Below, one piece after another: positions 11,319 to 25,200 of a stretch of 64,000 bases of DNA (position 1 is its first letter; each line of letters starts with the position of its first letter). Source of the DNA: Fasciola hepatica. Lineage: Eukaryota; Platyhelminthes; Trematoda; Plagiorchiida; Fasciolidae. The position numbers and the translations under genes are program-made. The stretch covers positions 29,592,501 to 29,656,500 of the forward strand of contig CANUEZ040000047.1 in the NCBI GenBank assembly GCA_948099385.1, in the 5' to 3' direction. The notes beneath the pieces were generated by a model. The model was not told the origin of the DNA, did not search any database, and saw only the letters and a list, made by a program, of their open reading frames with translations.

Positions 11319-14300
11319 AGGGTGCTATATGATGTAGTGTAGATGTTGAACAAACCGTTGAGAGCCATCGCGGATAGCCTTGCGGTTAAGGTGTTCGATT
11401 CACAGTCGTTCAGCCTGTGTTCGAGTCGCCGTGGGGGCTCGGTGCATGTGCACTGCTCATCATTCCCAACAAGGATGAAACAGCTGTACAGTGCATATCC
11501 ATGCTTTTCAATGGTCAGTTGAGCGTTCAAGCTGCATCATGAATCATATTATATACAAATCTAATCTGCTACTACTCAATTGCAAATAGTAAGCAAGCTG
11601 TGTAGGTTGTTCATAAGGGAATTTGTTCGTTGTACTTAGGCCCGTACAGAGAAGTGATCGATCATAGGAGTCGATCGGTGTGTGGGAAGCTTGTTGTTAC
11701 CGTTCAAAATCCAGTGATGGAAGGGTGCTATATGATGTAGTGTAGATGTTGAACAAACCGTTGAGAGCGATCGCGGATAGCCTTGCGGTTAAGGTGTTCG
11801 ATTCACAGTCGTTCAGCCTGTGTTCGAGTCGCCGTGGGGGCTCGGTGCATGTGCACTGCTCATCATTCCCAACAAGGATGAAACAGCTGTACAGTGCATA
11901 TCCATGCTTTTCAATGGTCAGTTGAGCGTTCAAGCTGCATCATGAATCATATTATATACAAATCTAATCTGCTACTACTCAATTGCAAATAGTAAGCAAG
12001 CTGTGTAGGTTGTTCATAAGGGAATTTGTTCGTTGTACTTAGGCCCGTACAGAGAAGTGATCGATCATAGGAGTCGATCGGTGTGTGGGAAGCTTGTTGT
12101 TACCGTTCAAAATCCAGTGATGGAAGGGTGCTATATGATGTAGTGTAGATGTTGAACAAACCGTTGAGAGCGATCGCGGATAGCCTTGCGGTTAAGGTGT
12201 TCGATTCACAGTCGTTCAGCCTGTGTTCGAGTCGCCGTGGGGGCTCGGTGCATGTGCACTGCTCATCATTCCCAACAAGGATGAAACAGCTGTACAGTGC
12301 ATATCCATGCTTTTCAATGGTCAGTTGAGCGTTCAAGCTGCATCATGAATCATATTATATACAAATCTAATCTGCTACTACTCAATTGCAAATAGTAAGC
12401 AAGCTGTGTAGGTTGTTCATAAGGGAATTTGTTCGTTGTACTTAGGCCCGTACAGAGAAGTGATAGATCATAGGAGTCGATCGGTGTGTGGGACGCTTGT
12501 TGTTACCGTTCAAAATCCAGTGATGGAAGGGTGCTATATGATGTAGTGTAGATGTTGAACAAACCGTTGAGAGCGATCGCGGATAGCCTTGCGGTTAAGG
12601 TGTTCGATTCACAGTCGTTCAGCCTGTGTTCGAGTCGCCGTGGGGGCTCGGTGCATGTGCACTGCTCATCATTCCCAACAAGGATGAAACAGCTGTACAG
12701 TGCATATCCATGCTTTTCAATGGTCAGTTGAGCGTTCAAGCTGCATCATGAATCATATTATATACAAATCTAATCTGCTACTACTCAATTGCAAATAGTA
12801 AGCAAGCTGTGTAGGTTGTTCATAAGGGAATTTGTTCGTTGTACTTAGGCCCGTACAGAGAAGTGATCGATCATAGGAGTCGATCGGTGTGTGGGAAGCT
12901 TGTTGTTACCGTTCAAAATCCAGTGATGGAAGGGTGCTATATGATGTAGTGTAGATGTTGAACAAACCGTTGAGAGCGATCGCGGATAGCCTTGCGGTTA
13001 AGGTGTTCGATTCACAGTCGTTCAGCCTGTGTTCGAGTCGCCGTGGGGGCTCGGTGCATGTGCACTGCTCATCATTCCCAACAAGGATGAAACAGCTGTA
13101 CAGTGCATATCCATGCTTTTCAATGGTCAGTTGAGCGTTCAAGCTGCATCATGAATCATATTATATACAAATCTAATCTGCTACTACTCAATTGCAAATA
13201 GTAAGCAAGCTGTGTAGGTTGTTCATAAGGGAATTTGTTCGTTGTACTTAGGCCCGTACAGAGAAGTGATCGATCATAGGAGTCGATCGGTGTGTGGGAA
13301 GCTTGTTGTTACCGTTCAAAATCCAGTGATGTAAGGGTGCTATATGATGTAGTGTAGATGTTGAACAAACCGTTGAGAGCGATCGCGGATAGCCTTGCGG
13401 TTAAGGTGTTCGATTCACAGTCGTTCAGCCTGTGTTCGAGTCGCCGTGGGGGCTCGGTGCATGTGCACTGCTCATCATTCCCAACAAGGATGAAACAGCT
13501 GTACAGTGCATATCCATGCTTTTCAATGGTCAGTTGAGCGTTCAAGCTGCATCATGAATCATATTATATACAAATCTAATCTGCTACTACTCAATTGCAA
13601 ATAGTAAGCAAGCTGTGTAGGTTGTTCATAAGGGAATGTGTTCGTTGTACTTAGGCCCGTACAGAGAAGTGATAGATCATAGGAGTCGATCGGTGTGTGG
13701 GACGCTTGTTGTTACCGTTCAAAATTCAGTGATGGCAGGGTGCTATATGATGTAGTGTAGATGTTGAACAAACCGTTGAGAGCCATCGCGGATAGCCTTG
13801 CGGTTAAGGTGTTCGATTCACAGTCGTTCAGCCTGTGTTCGAGTCGCCGTGGGGGCTCGGTGCATGTGCACTGCTCATCATTCCCAACAAGGATGAAACA
13901 GCTGTACAGTGCATATCCATGCTTTTCAATGGTCAGTTGAGCGTTCAAGCTGCATCATGAATCATATTATATACAAATCTAATCTGCTACTACTCAATTG
14001 CAAATAGTAAGCAAGCTGTGTAGGTTGTTCATAAGGGAATTTGTTCGTTGTACTTAGGCCCGTACAGAGAAGTGATCGATCATAGGAGTCGATCGGTGTG
14101 TGGGAAGCTTGTTGTTACCGTTCAAAATCCAGTGATGGAAGGGTGCTATATGATGTAGTGTAGATGTTGAACAAACCGTTGAGAGCGATCGCGGATAGCC
14201 TTGCGGTTAAGGTGTTCGATTCACAGTCGTTCAGCCTGTGTTCGAGTCGCCGTGGGGGCTCGGTGCATGTGCACTGCTCATCATTCCCAACAAGGATGAA

Positions 14301-16201
14301 ACAGCTGTACAGTGCATATCCATGCTTTTCAATGGTCAGTTGAGCGTTCAAGCTGCATCATGAATCATATTATATACAAATCTAATCTGCTACTACTCAA
14401 TTGCAAATAGTAAGCAAGCTGTGTAGGTTGTTCATAAGGGAATTTGTTCGTTGTACTTAGGCCCGTACAGAGAAGTGATCGATCATAGGAGTCGATCGGT
14501 GTGTGGGAAGCTTGTTGTTACCGTTCAAAATCCAGTGATGGAAGGGTGCTATATGATGTAGTGTAGATGTTGAACAAACCGTTGAGAGCGATCGCGGATA
14601 GCCTTGCGGTTAAGGTGTTCGATTCACAGTCGTTCAGCCTGTGTTCGAGTCGCCGTGGGGGCTCGGTGCATGTGCACTGCTCATCATTCCCAACAAGGAT
14701 GAAACAGCTGTACAGTGCATATCCATGCTTTTCAATGGTCAGTTGAGCGTTCAAGCTGCATCATGAATCATATTATATACAAATCTAATCTGCTACTACT
14801 CAATTGCAAATAGTAAGCAAGCTGTGTAGGTTGTTCATAAGGGAATTTGTTCGTTGTACTTAGGCCCGTACAGAGAAGTGATAGATCATAGGAGTCGATC
14901 GGTGTGTGGGACGCTTGTTGTTACCGTTCAAAATCCAGTGATGGAAGGGTGCTATATGATGTAGTGTAGATGTTGAACAAACCGTTGAGAGCGATCGCGG
15001 ATAGCCTTGCGGTTAAGGTGTTCGATTCACAGTCGTTCAGCCTGTGTTCGAGTCGCCGTGGGGGCTCGGTGCATGTGCACTGCTCATCATTCCCAACAAG
15101 GATGAAACAGCTGTACAGTGCATATCCATGCTTTTCAATGGTCAGTTGAGCGTTCAAGCTGCATCATGAATCATATTATATACAAATCTAATCTGCTACT
15201 ACTCAATTGCAAATAGTAAGCAAGCTGTGTAGGTTGTTCATAAGGGAATTTGTTCGTTGTACTTAGGCCCGTACAGAGAAGTGATCGATCATAGGAGTCG
15301 ATCGGTGTGTGGGAAGCTTGTTGTTACCGTTCAAAATCCAGTGATGGAAGGGTGCTATATGATGTAGTGTAGATGTTGAACAAACCGTTGAGAGCGATCG
15401 CGGATAGCCTTGCGGTTAAGGTGTTCGATTCACAGTCGTTCAGCCTGTGTTCGAGTCGCCGTGGGGGCTCGGTGCATGTGCACTGCTCATCATTCCCAAC
15501 AAGGATGAAACAGCTGTACAGTGCATATCCATGCTTTTCAATGGTCAGTTGAGCGTTCAAGCTGCATCATGAATCATATTATATACAAATCTAATCTGCT
15601 ACTACTCAATTGCAAATAGTAAGCAAGCTGTGTAGGTTGTTCATAAGGGAATTTGTTCGTTGTACTTAGGCCCGTACAGAGAAGTGATCGATCATAGGAG
15701 TCGATCGGTGTGTGGGAAGCTTGTTGTTACCGTTCAAAATCCAGTGATGTAAGGGTGCTATATGATGTAGTGTAGATGTTGAACAAACCGTTGAGAGCGA
15801 TCGCGGATAGCCTTGCGGTTAAGGTGTTCGATTCACAGTCGTTCAGCCTGTGTTCGAGTCGCCGTGGGGGCTCGGTGCATGTGCACTGCTCATCATTCCC
15901 AACAAGGATGAAACAGCTGTACAGTGCATATCCATGCTTTTCAATGGTCAGTTGAGCGTTCAAGCTGCATCATGAATCATATTATATACAAATCTAATCT
16001 GCTACTACTCAATTGCAAATAGTAAGCAAGCTGTGTAGGTTGTTCATAAGGGAATGTGTTCGTTGTACTTAGGCCCGTACAGAGAAGTGATAGATCATAG
16101 GAGTCGATCGGTGTGTGGGACGCTTGTTGTTACCGTTCAAAATTCAGTGATGGCAGGGTGCTATATGATGTAGTGTAGATGTTGAACAAACCGTTGAGAG
16201 C
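11319..16201 (+). repeat. Tandem duplication of six satellite units (2,418-bp shift)
   Basis: Positions 11,319-13,783 and 13,737-16,201 agree at every diagnostic variant I compared. These include GATAGATC with GGGACGCTTG at about 12,465 and 14,883, GATGTAAGG in the units at 13,309 and 15,727, and AATTCAGTGATGGCAGG at about 13,724 and 16,142. The run is bounded by A/C at 11,318 versus 13,736 and C/G at 13,784 versus 16,202. Identity over about 2,465 bp implies recent unequal exchange. I did not check every base. Confidence 0.8.
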
Positions 16202-19200
16202 GATCGCGGATAGCCTTGCGGTTAAGGTGTTCGATTCACAGTCGTTGAGCCTGTGTTCGAGTGGCCGTGGGGGCTCGGTGCATGTGCACTGCTCATCATT
16301 CCCAACAAGGATGAAACAGCTGTACAGTGCATATCCATGCTTTTCAATGGTCAGTTGAGCGTTCAAGCTGCATCATGAATCATATTATATACAAATCTAA
16401 TCTGCTACTACTCAATTGCAAATAGTAAGCAAGCTGTGTAGGTTGTTCATAAGGGAATTTGTTCGTTGTACTTAGGCCCGTACAGAGAAGTGATCGATCA
16501 TAGGAGTCGATCGGTGTGTGGGAAGCTTGTTGTTACCGTTCAAAATCCAGTGATGGAAGGGTGCTATATGATGTAGTGTAGATGTTGAACAAACCGTTGA
16601 GAGCGATCGCGGATAGCCTTGCGGTTAAGGTGTTCGATTCACAGTCGTTCAGCCTGTGTTCGAGTCGCCGTGGGGGCTCGGTGCATGTGCACTGCTCATC
16701 ATTCCCAACAAGGATGAAACAGCTGTACAGTGCATATCCATGCTTTTCAATGGTCAGTTGAGCGTTCAAGCTGCATCATGAATCATATTATATACAAATC
16801 TAATCTGCTACTACTCAATTGCAAATAGTAAGCAAGCTGTGTAGGTTGTTCATAAGGGAATTTGTTCGTTGTACTTAGGCCCGTACAGAGAAGTGATCGA
16901 TCATAGGAGTCGATCGGTGTGTGGGAAGCTTGTTGTTACCGTTCAAAATCCAGTGATGGAAGGGTGCTATATGATGTAGTGTAGATGTTGAACAAACCGT
17001 TGAGAGCCATCGCGGATAGCCTTGCGGTTAAGGTGTTCGATTCACAGTCGTTCAGCCTGTGTTCGAGTCGCCGTGGGGGCTCGGTGCATGTGCACTGCTC
17101 ATCATTCCCAACAAGGATGAAACAGCTGTACAGTGCATATCCATGCTTTTCAATGGTCAGTTGAGCGTTCAAGCTGCATCATGAATCATATTATATACAA
17201 ATCTAATCTGCTACTACTCAATTGCAAATAGTAAGCAAGCTGTGTAGGTTGTTCATAAGGGAATGTGTTCGTTGTACTTAGGCCCGTACAGAGAAGTGAT
17301 AGATCATAGGAGTCGATCGGTGTGTGGGACGCTTGTTGTTACCGTTCAAAATTCAGTGATGGCAGGGTGTTATATGATGTAGTGTAGATGTTGAACAAAC
17401 CGTTGAGAGCCATCGCGGATAGCCTTGCGGTTAAGGTGTTCGATTCACAGTCGTTCAGCCTGTGTTCGAGTCGCCGTGGGGGCACGGTGCATTTGCACTG
17501 CTCATCATTCCCAACAAGGATGAAACAGCTGTACAGTGCATATCCATGCTTTTCAATGGTCAGTTGAGCGTTCAAGCTGCATCATGAATCATATTATATA
17601 CAAATCTAATCTGCTACTACTCAATTGCAAATAGTAAGCAAGCTGTGTAGGTTGTTCATAAGGGAATTTGTTCGTTGTACTTAGGCCCGTACAGAGAAGT
17701 GATAGATCATAGGAGTCGATCGGTGTGTGGGAAGCTTGTTGTTACCGTTCAAAATCCAGTGATGGAAGGGTGCTATATGATGTAGTGTAGATGTTGAACA
17801 AACCGTTGAGAGCCATCGCGGATAGCCTTGCGGTTAAGGTGTTCGATTCACAGTCGTTCAGCCTGTGTTCGAGTCGCCGTGGGGGCTCGGTGCATGTGCA
17901 CTGCTCATCATTCCCAACAAGGATGAAACAGCTGTACAGTGCATATCCATGCTTTTCAATGGTCAGTTGAGCGTTCAAGCTGCATCATGAATCATATTAT
18001 ATACAAATCTAATCTGCTACTACTCAATTGCAAATAGTAAGCAAGCTGTGTAGGTTGTTCATAAGGGAATTTGTTCGTTGTACTTAGGCCCGTACAGAGA
18101 AGTGATCGATCATAGGAGTCGATCGGTGTGTGGGAAGCTTGTTGTTACCGTTCAAAATCCAGTGATGGAAGGGTGCTATATGATGTAGTGTAGATGTTGA
18201 ACAAACCGTTGAGAGCCATCGCGGATAGCCTTGCGGTTAAGGTGTTCGATTCACAGTCGTTCGGCCTGTGTTCGAGTCGCCGTGGGGGCTCGGTGCATGT
18301 GCACTGCTCATCATTCCCAACAAGGATGAAACAGCTGTACAGTGCATATCCATGCTTTTCAATGGTCAGTTGAGCGTTCAAGCTGCATCATGAATCATAT
18401 TATATACAAATCTAATCTGCTACTACTCAATTGCAAATAGTAAGCAAGCTGTGTAGGTTGTTCATAAGGGAATGTGTTCGTTGTACTTAGGCCCGTACAG
18501 AGAAGTGATAGATCATAGGAGTCGATCGGTGTGTGGGACGCTTGTTGTTACCGTTCAAAATTCAGTGATGGCAGGGTGCTATATGATGTAGTGTAGATGT
18601 TGAACAAACCGTTGAGAGCCATCGCGGATAGCCTTGCGGTTAAGGTGTTCGATTCACAGTCGTTCAGCCTGTGTTCGAGTCGCCGTGGGGGCACGGTGCA
18701 TTTGCACTGCTCATCATTCCCAACAAGGATGAAACAGCTGTACAGTGCATATCCATGCTTTTCAATGGTCAGTTGAGCGTTCAAGCTGCATCATGAATCA
18801 TATTATATACAAATCTAATCTGCTACTACTCAATTGCAAATAGTAAGCAAGCTGTGTAGGTTGTTCATAAGGGAATTTGTTCGTTGTACTTAGGCCCGTA
18901 CAGAGAAGTGATAGATCATAGGAGTCGATCGGTGTGTGGGAAGCTTGTTGTTACCGTTCAAAATCCAGTGATGGAAGGGTGCTATATGATGTAGTGTAGA
19001 TGTTGAACAAACCGTTGAGAGCGATCGCGGATAGCCTTGCGGTTAAGGTGTTCGATTCACAGTCGTTCAGCCTGTGTTCGAGTCGCCGTGGGGGCTCGGT
19101 GCATGTGCACTGCTCATCATTCCCAACAAGGATGAAACAGCTGTACAGTGCATATCCATGCTTTTCAATGGTCAGTTGAGCGTTCAAGCTGCATCATGAA

Positions 19201-22200
19201 TCATATTATATACAAATCTAATCTGCTACTACTCAATTGCAAATAGTAAGCAAGCTGTGTAGGTTGTTCATAAGGGAATTTGTTCGTTGTACTTAGGCCC
19301 GTACAGAGAAGTGATCGATCATAGGAGTCGATCGGTGTGTGGGAAGCTTGTTGTTACCGTTCAAAATCCAGTGATGGAAGGGTGCTATATGATGTAGTGT
19401 AGATGTTGAACAAACCGTTGAGAGCGATCGCGGATAGCCTTGCGGTTAAGGTGTTCGATTCACAGTCGTTCAGCCTGTGTTCGAGTCGCCGTGGGGGCTC
19501 GGTGCATGTGCACTGCTCATCATTCCCAACAAGGATGAAACAGCTGTACAGTGCATATCCATGCTTTTCAATGGTCAGTTGAGCGTTCAAGCTGCATCAT
19601 GAATCATATCATATACAAATCTAATCTGCTACTACTCAATTGCAAATAGTAAGCAAGCTGTGTAGGTTGTTCATAAGGGAATTTGTTCGTCGTATTTAGG
19701 CCCGTACAGAGAAGTGATCGATCATAGGAGTCGATCGGTGTGTGGGAAGCTTGTTGTTAGCGTTCAAAATCCAGTGATGGAAGGTCGCTATATGATGTAG
19801 TGTAGATGTTGAACAAACCGGTGAGAGCCATCGCGGATAGCCTTGCGGTTAAGGTGTTCGATTCACAGTCGTTGAGCCTGTGTTCGAGTCGCCGTGGGGG
19901 CTCGCTGCATGTGCACTGCTCATCATTCCCAACAAGGATGAAACAGCTGTACAGTGCATATCCATGCTTTTCAATGGTCAGTTGAGCGTTCAAGCTGCAT
20001 CATGAATCATATTATGTACAAATCTAATCTGCTACTACTCAATTGCAAATAGTAAGCAAGCTGTGTAGGTTGTTCATAAGGGAATGTGTTCGTTGTACTT
20101 AGGCCCGTACAGAGAAGTGATCGATCATAGGAGTCGATCGGTGTGTGGGAAGCTTGTTGTTACCGTTCAAAATCCAGTGATGGAAGGGTGCTATATGATG
20201 TAGTGTAGATGTTGAACAAACCGTTGAGAGCGATCGCGGATAGCCTTGCGGTTAAGGTGTTCGATTCACAGTCGTTCAGCCTGTGTTCGAGTCGCCGTGG
20301 GGGCTCGGTGCATGTGCACTGCTCATCATTCCCAACAAGGATGAAACAGCTGTACAGTGCATATCCATGCTTTTCAATGGTCAGTTGAGCGTTCAAGCTG
20401 CATCATGAATCATATTATATACAAATCTAATCTGCTACTACTCAATTGCAAATAGTAAGCAAGCTGTGTAGGTTGTTCATAAGGGAATTTGTTCGTTGTA
20501 TTTAGGCCCGTACAGAGAAGTGATCGATCATAGGAGTCGATCGGTGTGTGGGAAGCTTGTTGTTACCGTTCAAAATCCAGTGATGGAAGGGTGCTATATG
20601 ATGTAGTGTAGATGTTGAACAAACCGTTGAGAGCCATCGCGGATAGCCTTGCGGTTAAGGTGTTCGATTCACAGTCGTTGAGCCTGTGTTCGAGTGGCCG
20701 TGGGGGCTCGGTGCATGTGCACTGCTCATCATTCCCAACAAGGATGAAACAGCTGTACAGTGCATATCCATGCTTTTCAATGGTCAGTTGAGCGTTCAAG
20801 CTGCATCATGAATCATATTATATACAAATCTAATCTGCTACTACTCAATTGCAAATAGTAAGCAAGCTGTGAATGTTGTTCATGAGGGAATTTGTTCGTT
20901 GTACTTAGTCCCGTACAGAGAAGTGATCGATCATAGGAGTCGATCGGTGTGTGGGAAGCTTGTTGTTACCGTTCAAAATCCAGTGATGGAAGGGTGCTAT
21001 ATGATGTAGTGTAGATGTTGAACAAACCGTTGAGAGCGATCGCGGATAGCCTTGCGGTTAAGGTGTTCGATTCACAGTCGTTCAGCCTGTGTTCGAGTCG
21101 CCGTGGGGGCTCGGTGCATGTGCACTGCTCATCATTCCCAACAAGGATGAAACAGCTGTACAGTGCATATCCATGCTTTTCAATGGTCAGTTGAGCGTTC
21201 AAGCTGCATCATGAATCATATTATATACAAATCTAATCTGCTACTACTCAATTGCAAATAGTAAGCAAGCTGTGTAGGTTGTTCATAACGGAATTTGTTC
21301 GTTGTACTTAGTCCCGTACAGAGAAGTGATCGATCATAGGAGTCGATCGGTGTGTGGGAAGCTTGTTGTTACCGTTCAAAATCCAGTGATGGAAGGGTGC
21401 TATATGATGTAGTGTAGATGTTGAACAAACCGTTGAGAGCGATCGCGGATAGCCTTGCGGTTAAGTTGTTCGATTCACAGTCGTTCAGCCTGTGTTCGAG
21501 TCGCCGTGGGGGCTCGGTGCATGTGCACTGCTCATCATTCCCAACAAGGATGAAACAGCTGTACAGTGCATATCCATGCTTTTCAATGGTCAGTTGAGCG
21601 TTCAAGCTGCATCATGAATCATATCATATACAAATCTAATCTGCTACTACTCAATTGTAAATAGTAAGCAAGCTGTGTAGGTTGTTCCTAAGGGAATTTG
21701 TTCGTTGTACTTAGGCCCGTACAGAGAAGTGATAGATCATAGGAGTCGATCGGTGTGTGGGAAGCTTGTTGTTACCGTTCAAAATCCAGTGATGGAAGGG
21801 TGCTATATGATGTAGTGTAGATGTTGAACAAACCGTTGAGAGCGATCGCGGATAGCCTTGCGGTTAAAGTGTTCGATTCACAGTCGTTCAGCCTGTGTTC
21901 GAGTCGCCGTGGGGGCTCGGTGCATGTGCACTGCTCATCATTCCCAACAAGGATGAAACAGCTGTACAGTGCATATCCATGCTTTTCAATGGTCAGTTGA
22001 GCGTTCAAGCTGCATCATGAATCATATTATATACAAATCTAATCTGCTACTACTCAATTGCAAATCGTAAGCAAGCTGTGTAGGTTGTTCATAAGGGAAT
22101 GTGTTCGTTGTACTTAGGCCCGTACAGAGAAGTGATCGATCATAGGAGTCGATCGGTGTGTGGGAAGCTTGTTGTTACCGTTCAAAATCCAGTGATGGAA

Positions 22201-25200
22201 GGGTGCTATATGATGTAGTGTAGATGTTGAACAAACCGTTGAAAGCCATCGCGGATAGCCTTGCGGTTAAGATGTTCGATTCACAGTCGTTGAGCCTGTG
22301 TTCGAGTGGCCGTGGGGGCTCGGTGCATTTGCACTGCTCATCATTCCCAACAAGGATGAAACAGCTGTACAGTGCATATCCATGCTTTTCAATGGTCAGT
22401 TGAGCGTTCAAGCTGCATCATGAATCATATTATATACAAATCTAATCTGCTACTACTCAATTGCAAATAGTAAGCAAGCTGTGTAGGTTGTTCATAAGGG
22501 AATTTGTTCGTTGTACTTAGGCCCGTACAGAGAAGTGATCGATCATAGGAGTCGATCGGTGTGCGGGAAGCTTGTTGTTACCGTTCAAAATCCAGTGATG
22601 GAAGGGTGCTATATGATGTAGTGTAGATGTTGAACAAACCGTTGAGAGCCATCGCGGATAGCCTTGCGGTTAAGGTGTTCGATTCACAGTCGTTGAGCCT
22701 GTGTTCGAGTCGCCGTGGGGGCTCGGTGCATGTGCACTGCTCATCATTCCCAACAAGGATGAAACAGCTGTACAGTGCATATCCATGCTTTTCAATGGTC
22801 AGTTGAGCGTTCAAGCTGCATCATGAATCATATTATATACAAATCTAATCTGCTACTACTCAATTGCAAATAGTAAGCAAGCTGTGTAGGTTGTTCATAA
22901 CGGAATTTGTTCGTCGTATTTAGGCCCGTACAGAGAAGTGATCGATCATAGGAGTCGATCGGTGTGTGGGAAGCTTGTTGTTACCGTTCAAAATCCAGTG
23001 ATGGAAGGGTGCTATATGATGTAGTGTAGATGTTGAACAAACCGTTGAGAGCGATCGCGGATAGCCTTGCGGTTAAGGTGTTCGATTCACAGTCGTTGAG
23101 CCTGTGTTCGAGTGGCCGTGGGGGCTCGGTGCATGTGCACTGCTCATCATTCCCAACAAGGATGAAACAGCTGTACAGTGCATATCCATGCTTTTCAATG
23201 GTCAGTTGAGCGTTCAAGCTGCATCATGAATCATATTATATACAAATCTAATCTGCTACTACTCAATTGCAAATAGTAAGCAAGCTGGGTAGGTTCTTCA
23301 TAAGGGAATGTGTTCGTTGTACTTAGGCCCGTACAGAGAAGTGATCGATCATAGGAGTCGATCTGTGTGTGGGAAGCTTGTTGTTACCGTTCAAAATCCA
23401 GTGATGGAAGGGTGCTATATGATGTAGTGTAGATGTTGAACAAACCGTTGAGAGCAACCGCGGATAGCCTTGCGGTTAAGGTGTTCGATTCACAGTCGTT
23501 CAGCCTGTGTTCTAGTCGCCGTGGGGGCTCGGTGCATGTGCACTGCTCATCATTCCCAACAAGGATGAAACAGCTGTACAGTGCATATCCATGCTTTTCA
23601 ATGGTCAGTTGAGCGTTCAAGCTGCATCATGAATCATATTATATACAAATCTAATCTGCTACTACTCAATTGCAAATAGTAAGCAAGCTGTGTAGGTTGT
23701 TCATAAGGGAATTTGTTCGTCGTACTTAGGCCCGTACAGAGAAGTGATCGATCATAGGAGTCGATCGGTGTGTGGGAAGCTTGTTGTTACCGTTCAAAAT
23801 CCAGTGATGGAAGGGTGCTATATGATGTAGTGTAGATGTTGAACAAACCGTTGAAAGCCATCGCGGATAGCCTTGCGGTTAAGGTGTTCGATTCACAGTC
23901 GTTGAGCCTGTGTTCGAGTCGCCGTGGGGGCTCGGTGCATGTGCACTGCTCATCATTCCCAACAAGGATGAAACAGCTGTACAGTGCATATCCATGCTTT
24001 TCAATGGTCAGTTGAGCGTTCAAGCTGCATCATGAATCATATTATATACAAATCTAATCTGCTACTACTCAATTGCAAATAGTAAGCAAGCTGTGTAGGT
24101 TGTTCATAAGGGAATTTGTTCGTCGTACTTAGGCCCGTACAGAGAAGTGATCGATCATAGGAGTCGATCGGTGTGTGGGAAGCTTGTTGTTACCGTTCAA
24201 AATCCAGTGATGGAAGGGTGCTATATGATGTAGTGTAGATGTTGAACAAACCGTTGAGAGCCACCGCGGATAGCGTTGCGGTTAAGGTGTTCGATTCACA
24301 GTCGTTCAGCCTGTGTTCGAGTCGCCGTGGGGGCTCGGTGCATGTGCACTGCTCATCATTCCCAACAAGGATGAAACAGCTGTACAGTGCATATCCATGC
24401 TTTTCAATGGTCAGTTGAGCGTTCAAGCTGCATCATGAATCATATTATATACAAATCTAATCTGCTACTACTCAATTGCAAATAGTAAGCAAGCTGTGTA
24501 GGTTGTTCATAAGGGAATTTGTTCGTTGTACTTAGGCCCGTACAGAGAAGTGATCGATCATAGGAGTCGATCGGTGTGTGGGAAGCTTGTTGTTACCGTT
24601 CAAAATCCAGTGATGGAAGGGTGCTATATGATGTAGTGTAGATGTTGAACAAACCGTTGAAAGCCATCGCGGCTAGCCTTGCGGTTAAGTTGTTCGATTC
24701 ACAGTCGTTGAGCCTGTGTTCGAGTCGCCGTGGGGGCTCGGTGCATGTGCACTGCTCATCATTCCCAACAAGGATGAAACAGCTGTACAGTGCATATCCA
24801 TGCTTTTCAATGGTCAGTTGATCGTTCAAGCTGCATCATGAATCATATTATATACAAATCTAATCTGCTACTACTCAATTGCAAATAGTAAGCAAGCTGC
24901 GTAGGTTGTTCATAAGGGAATTTGTTCGTTTTATTTAGGCCCGTACAGAGAAGTGATCGATCATAGGAGTCGATCGGTGTGTGGGAAGCTTGTTGTTACC
25001 GTTCAAAATCCAGTGATGGAAGGGTGCTATATGATGTAGTGTAGATGTTGAACAAACCGTTGAGAGCCATCGCGGATAGCCTTGCGGTTAAGGTGTTCGA
25101 TTCACAGTCGTTCAGCCTGTGTTCGAGTCGCCGTGGAGGCTCGGTGCATGTGCACTGCTCATCATTCCCAACAAGGATGAAACAGCTGTACAGTGCATAT

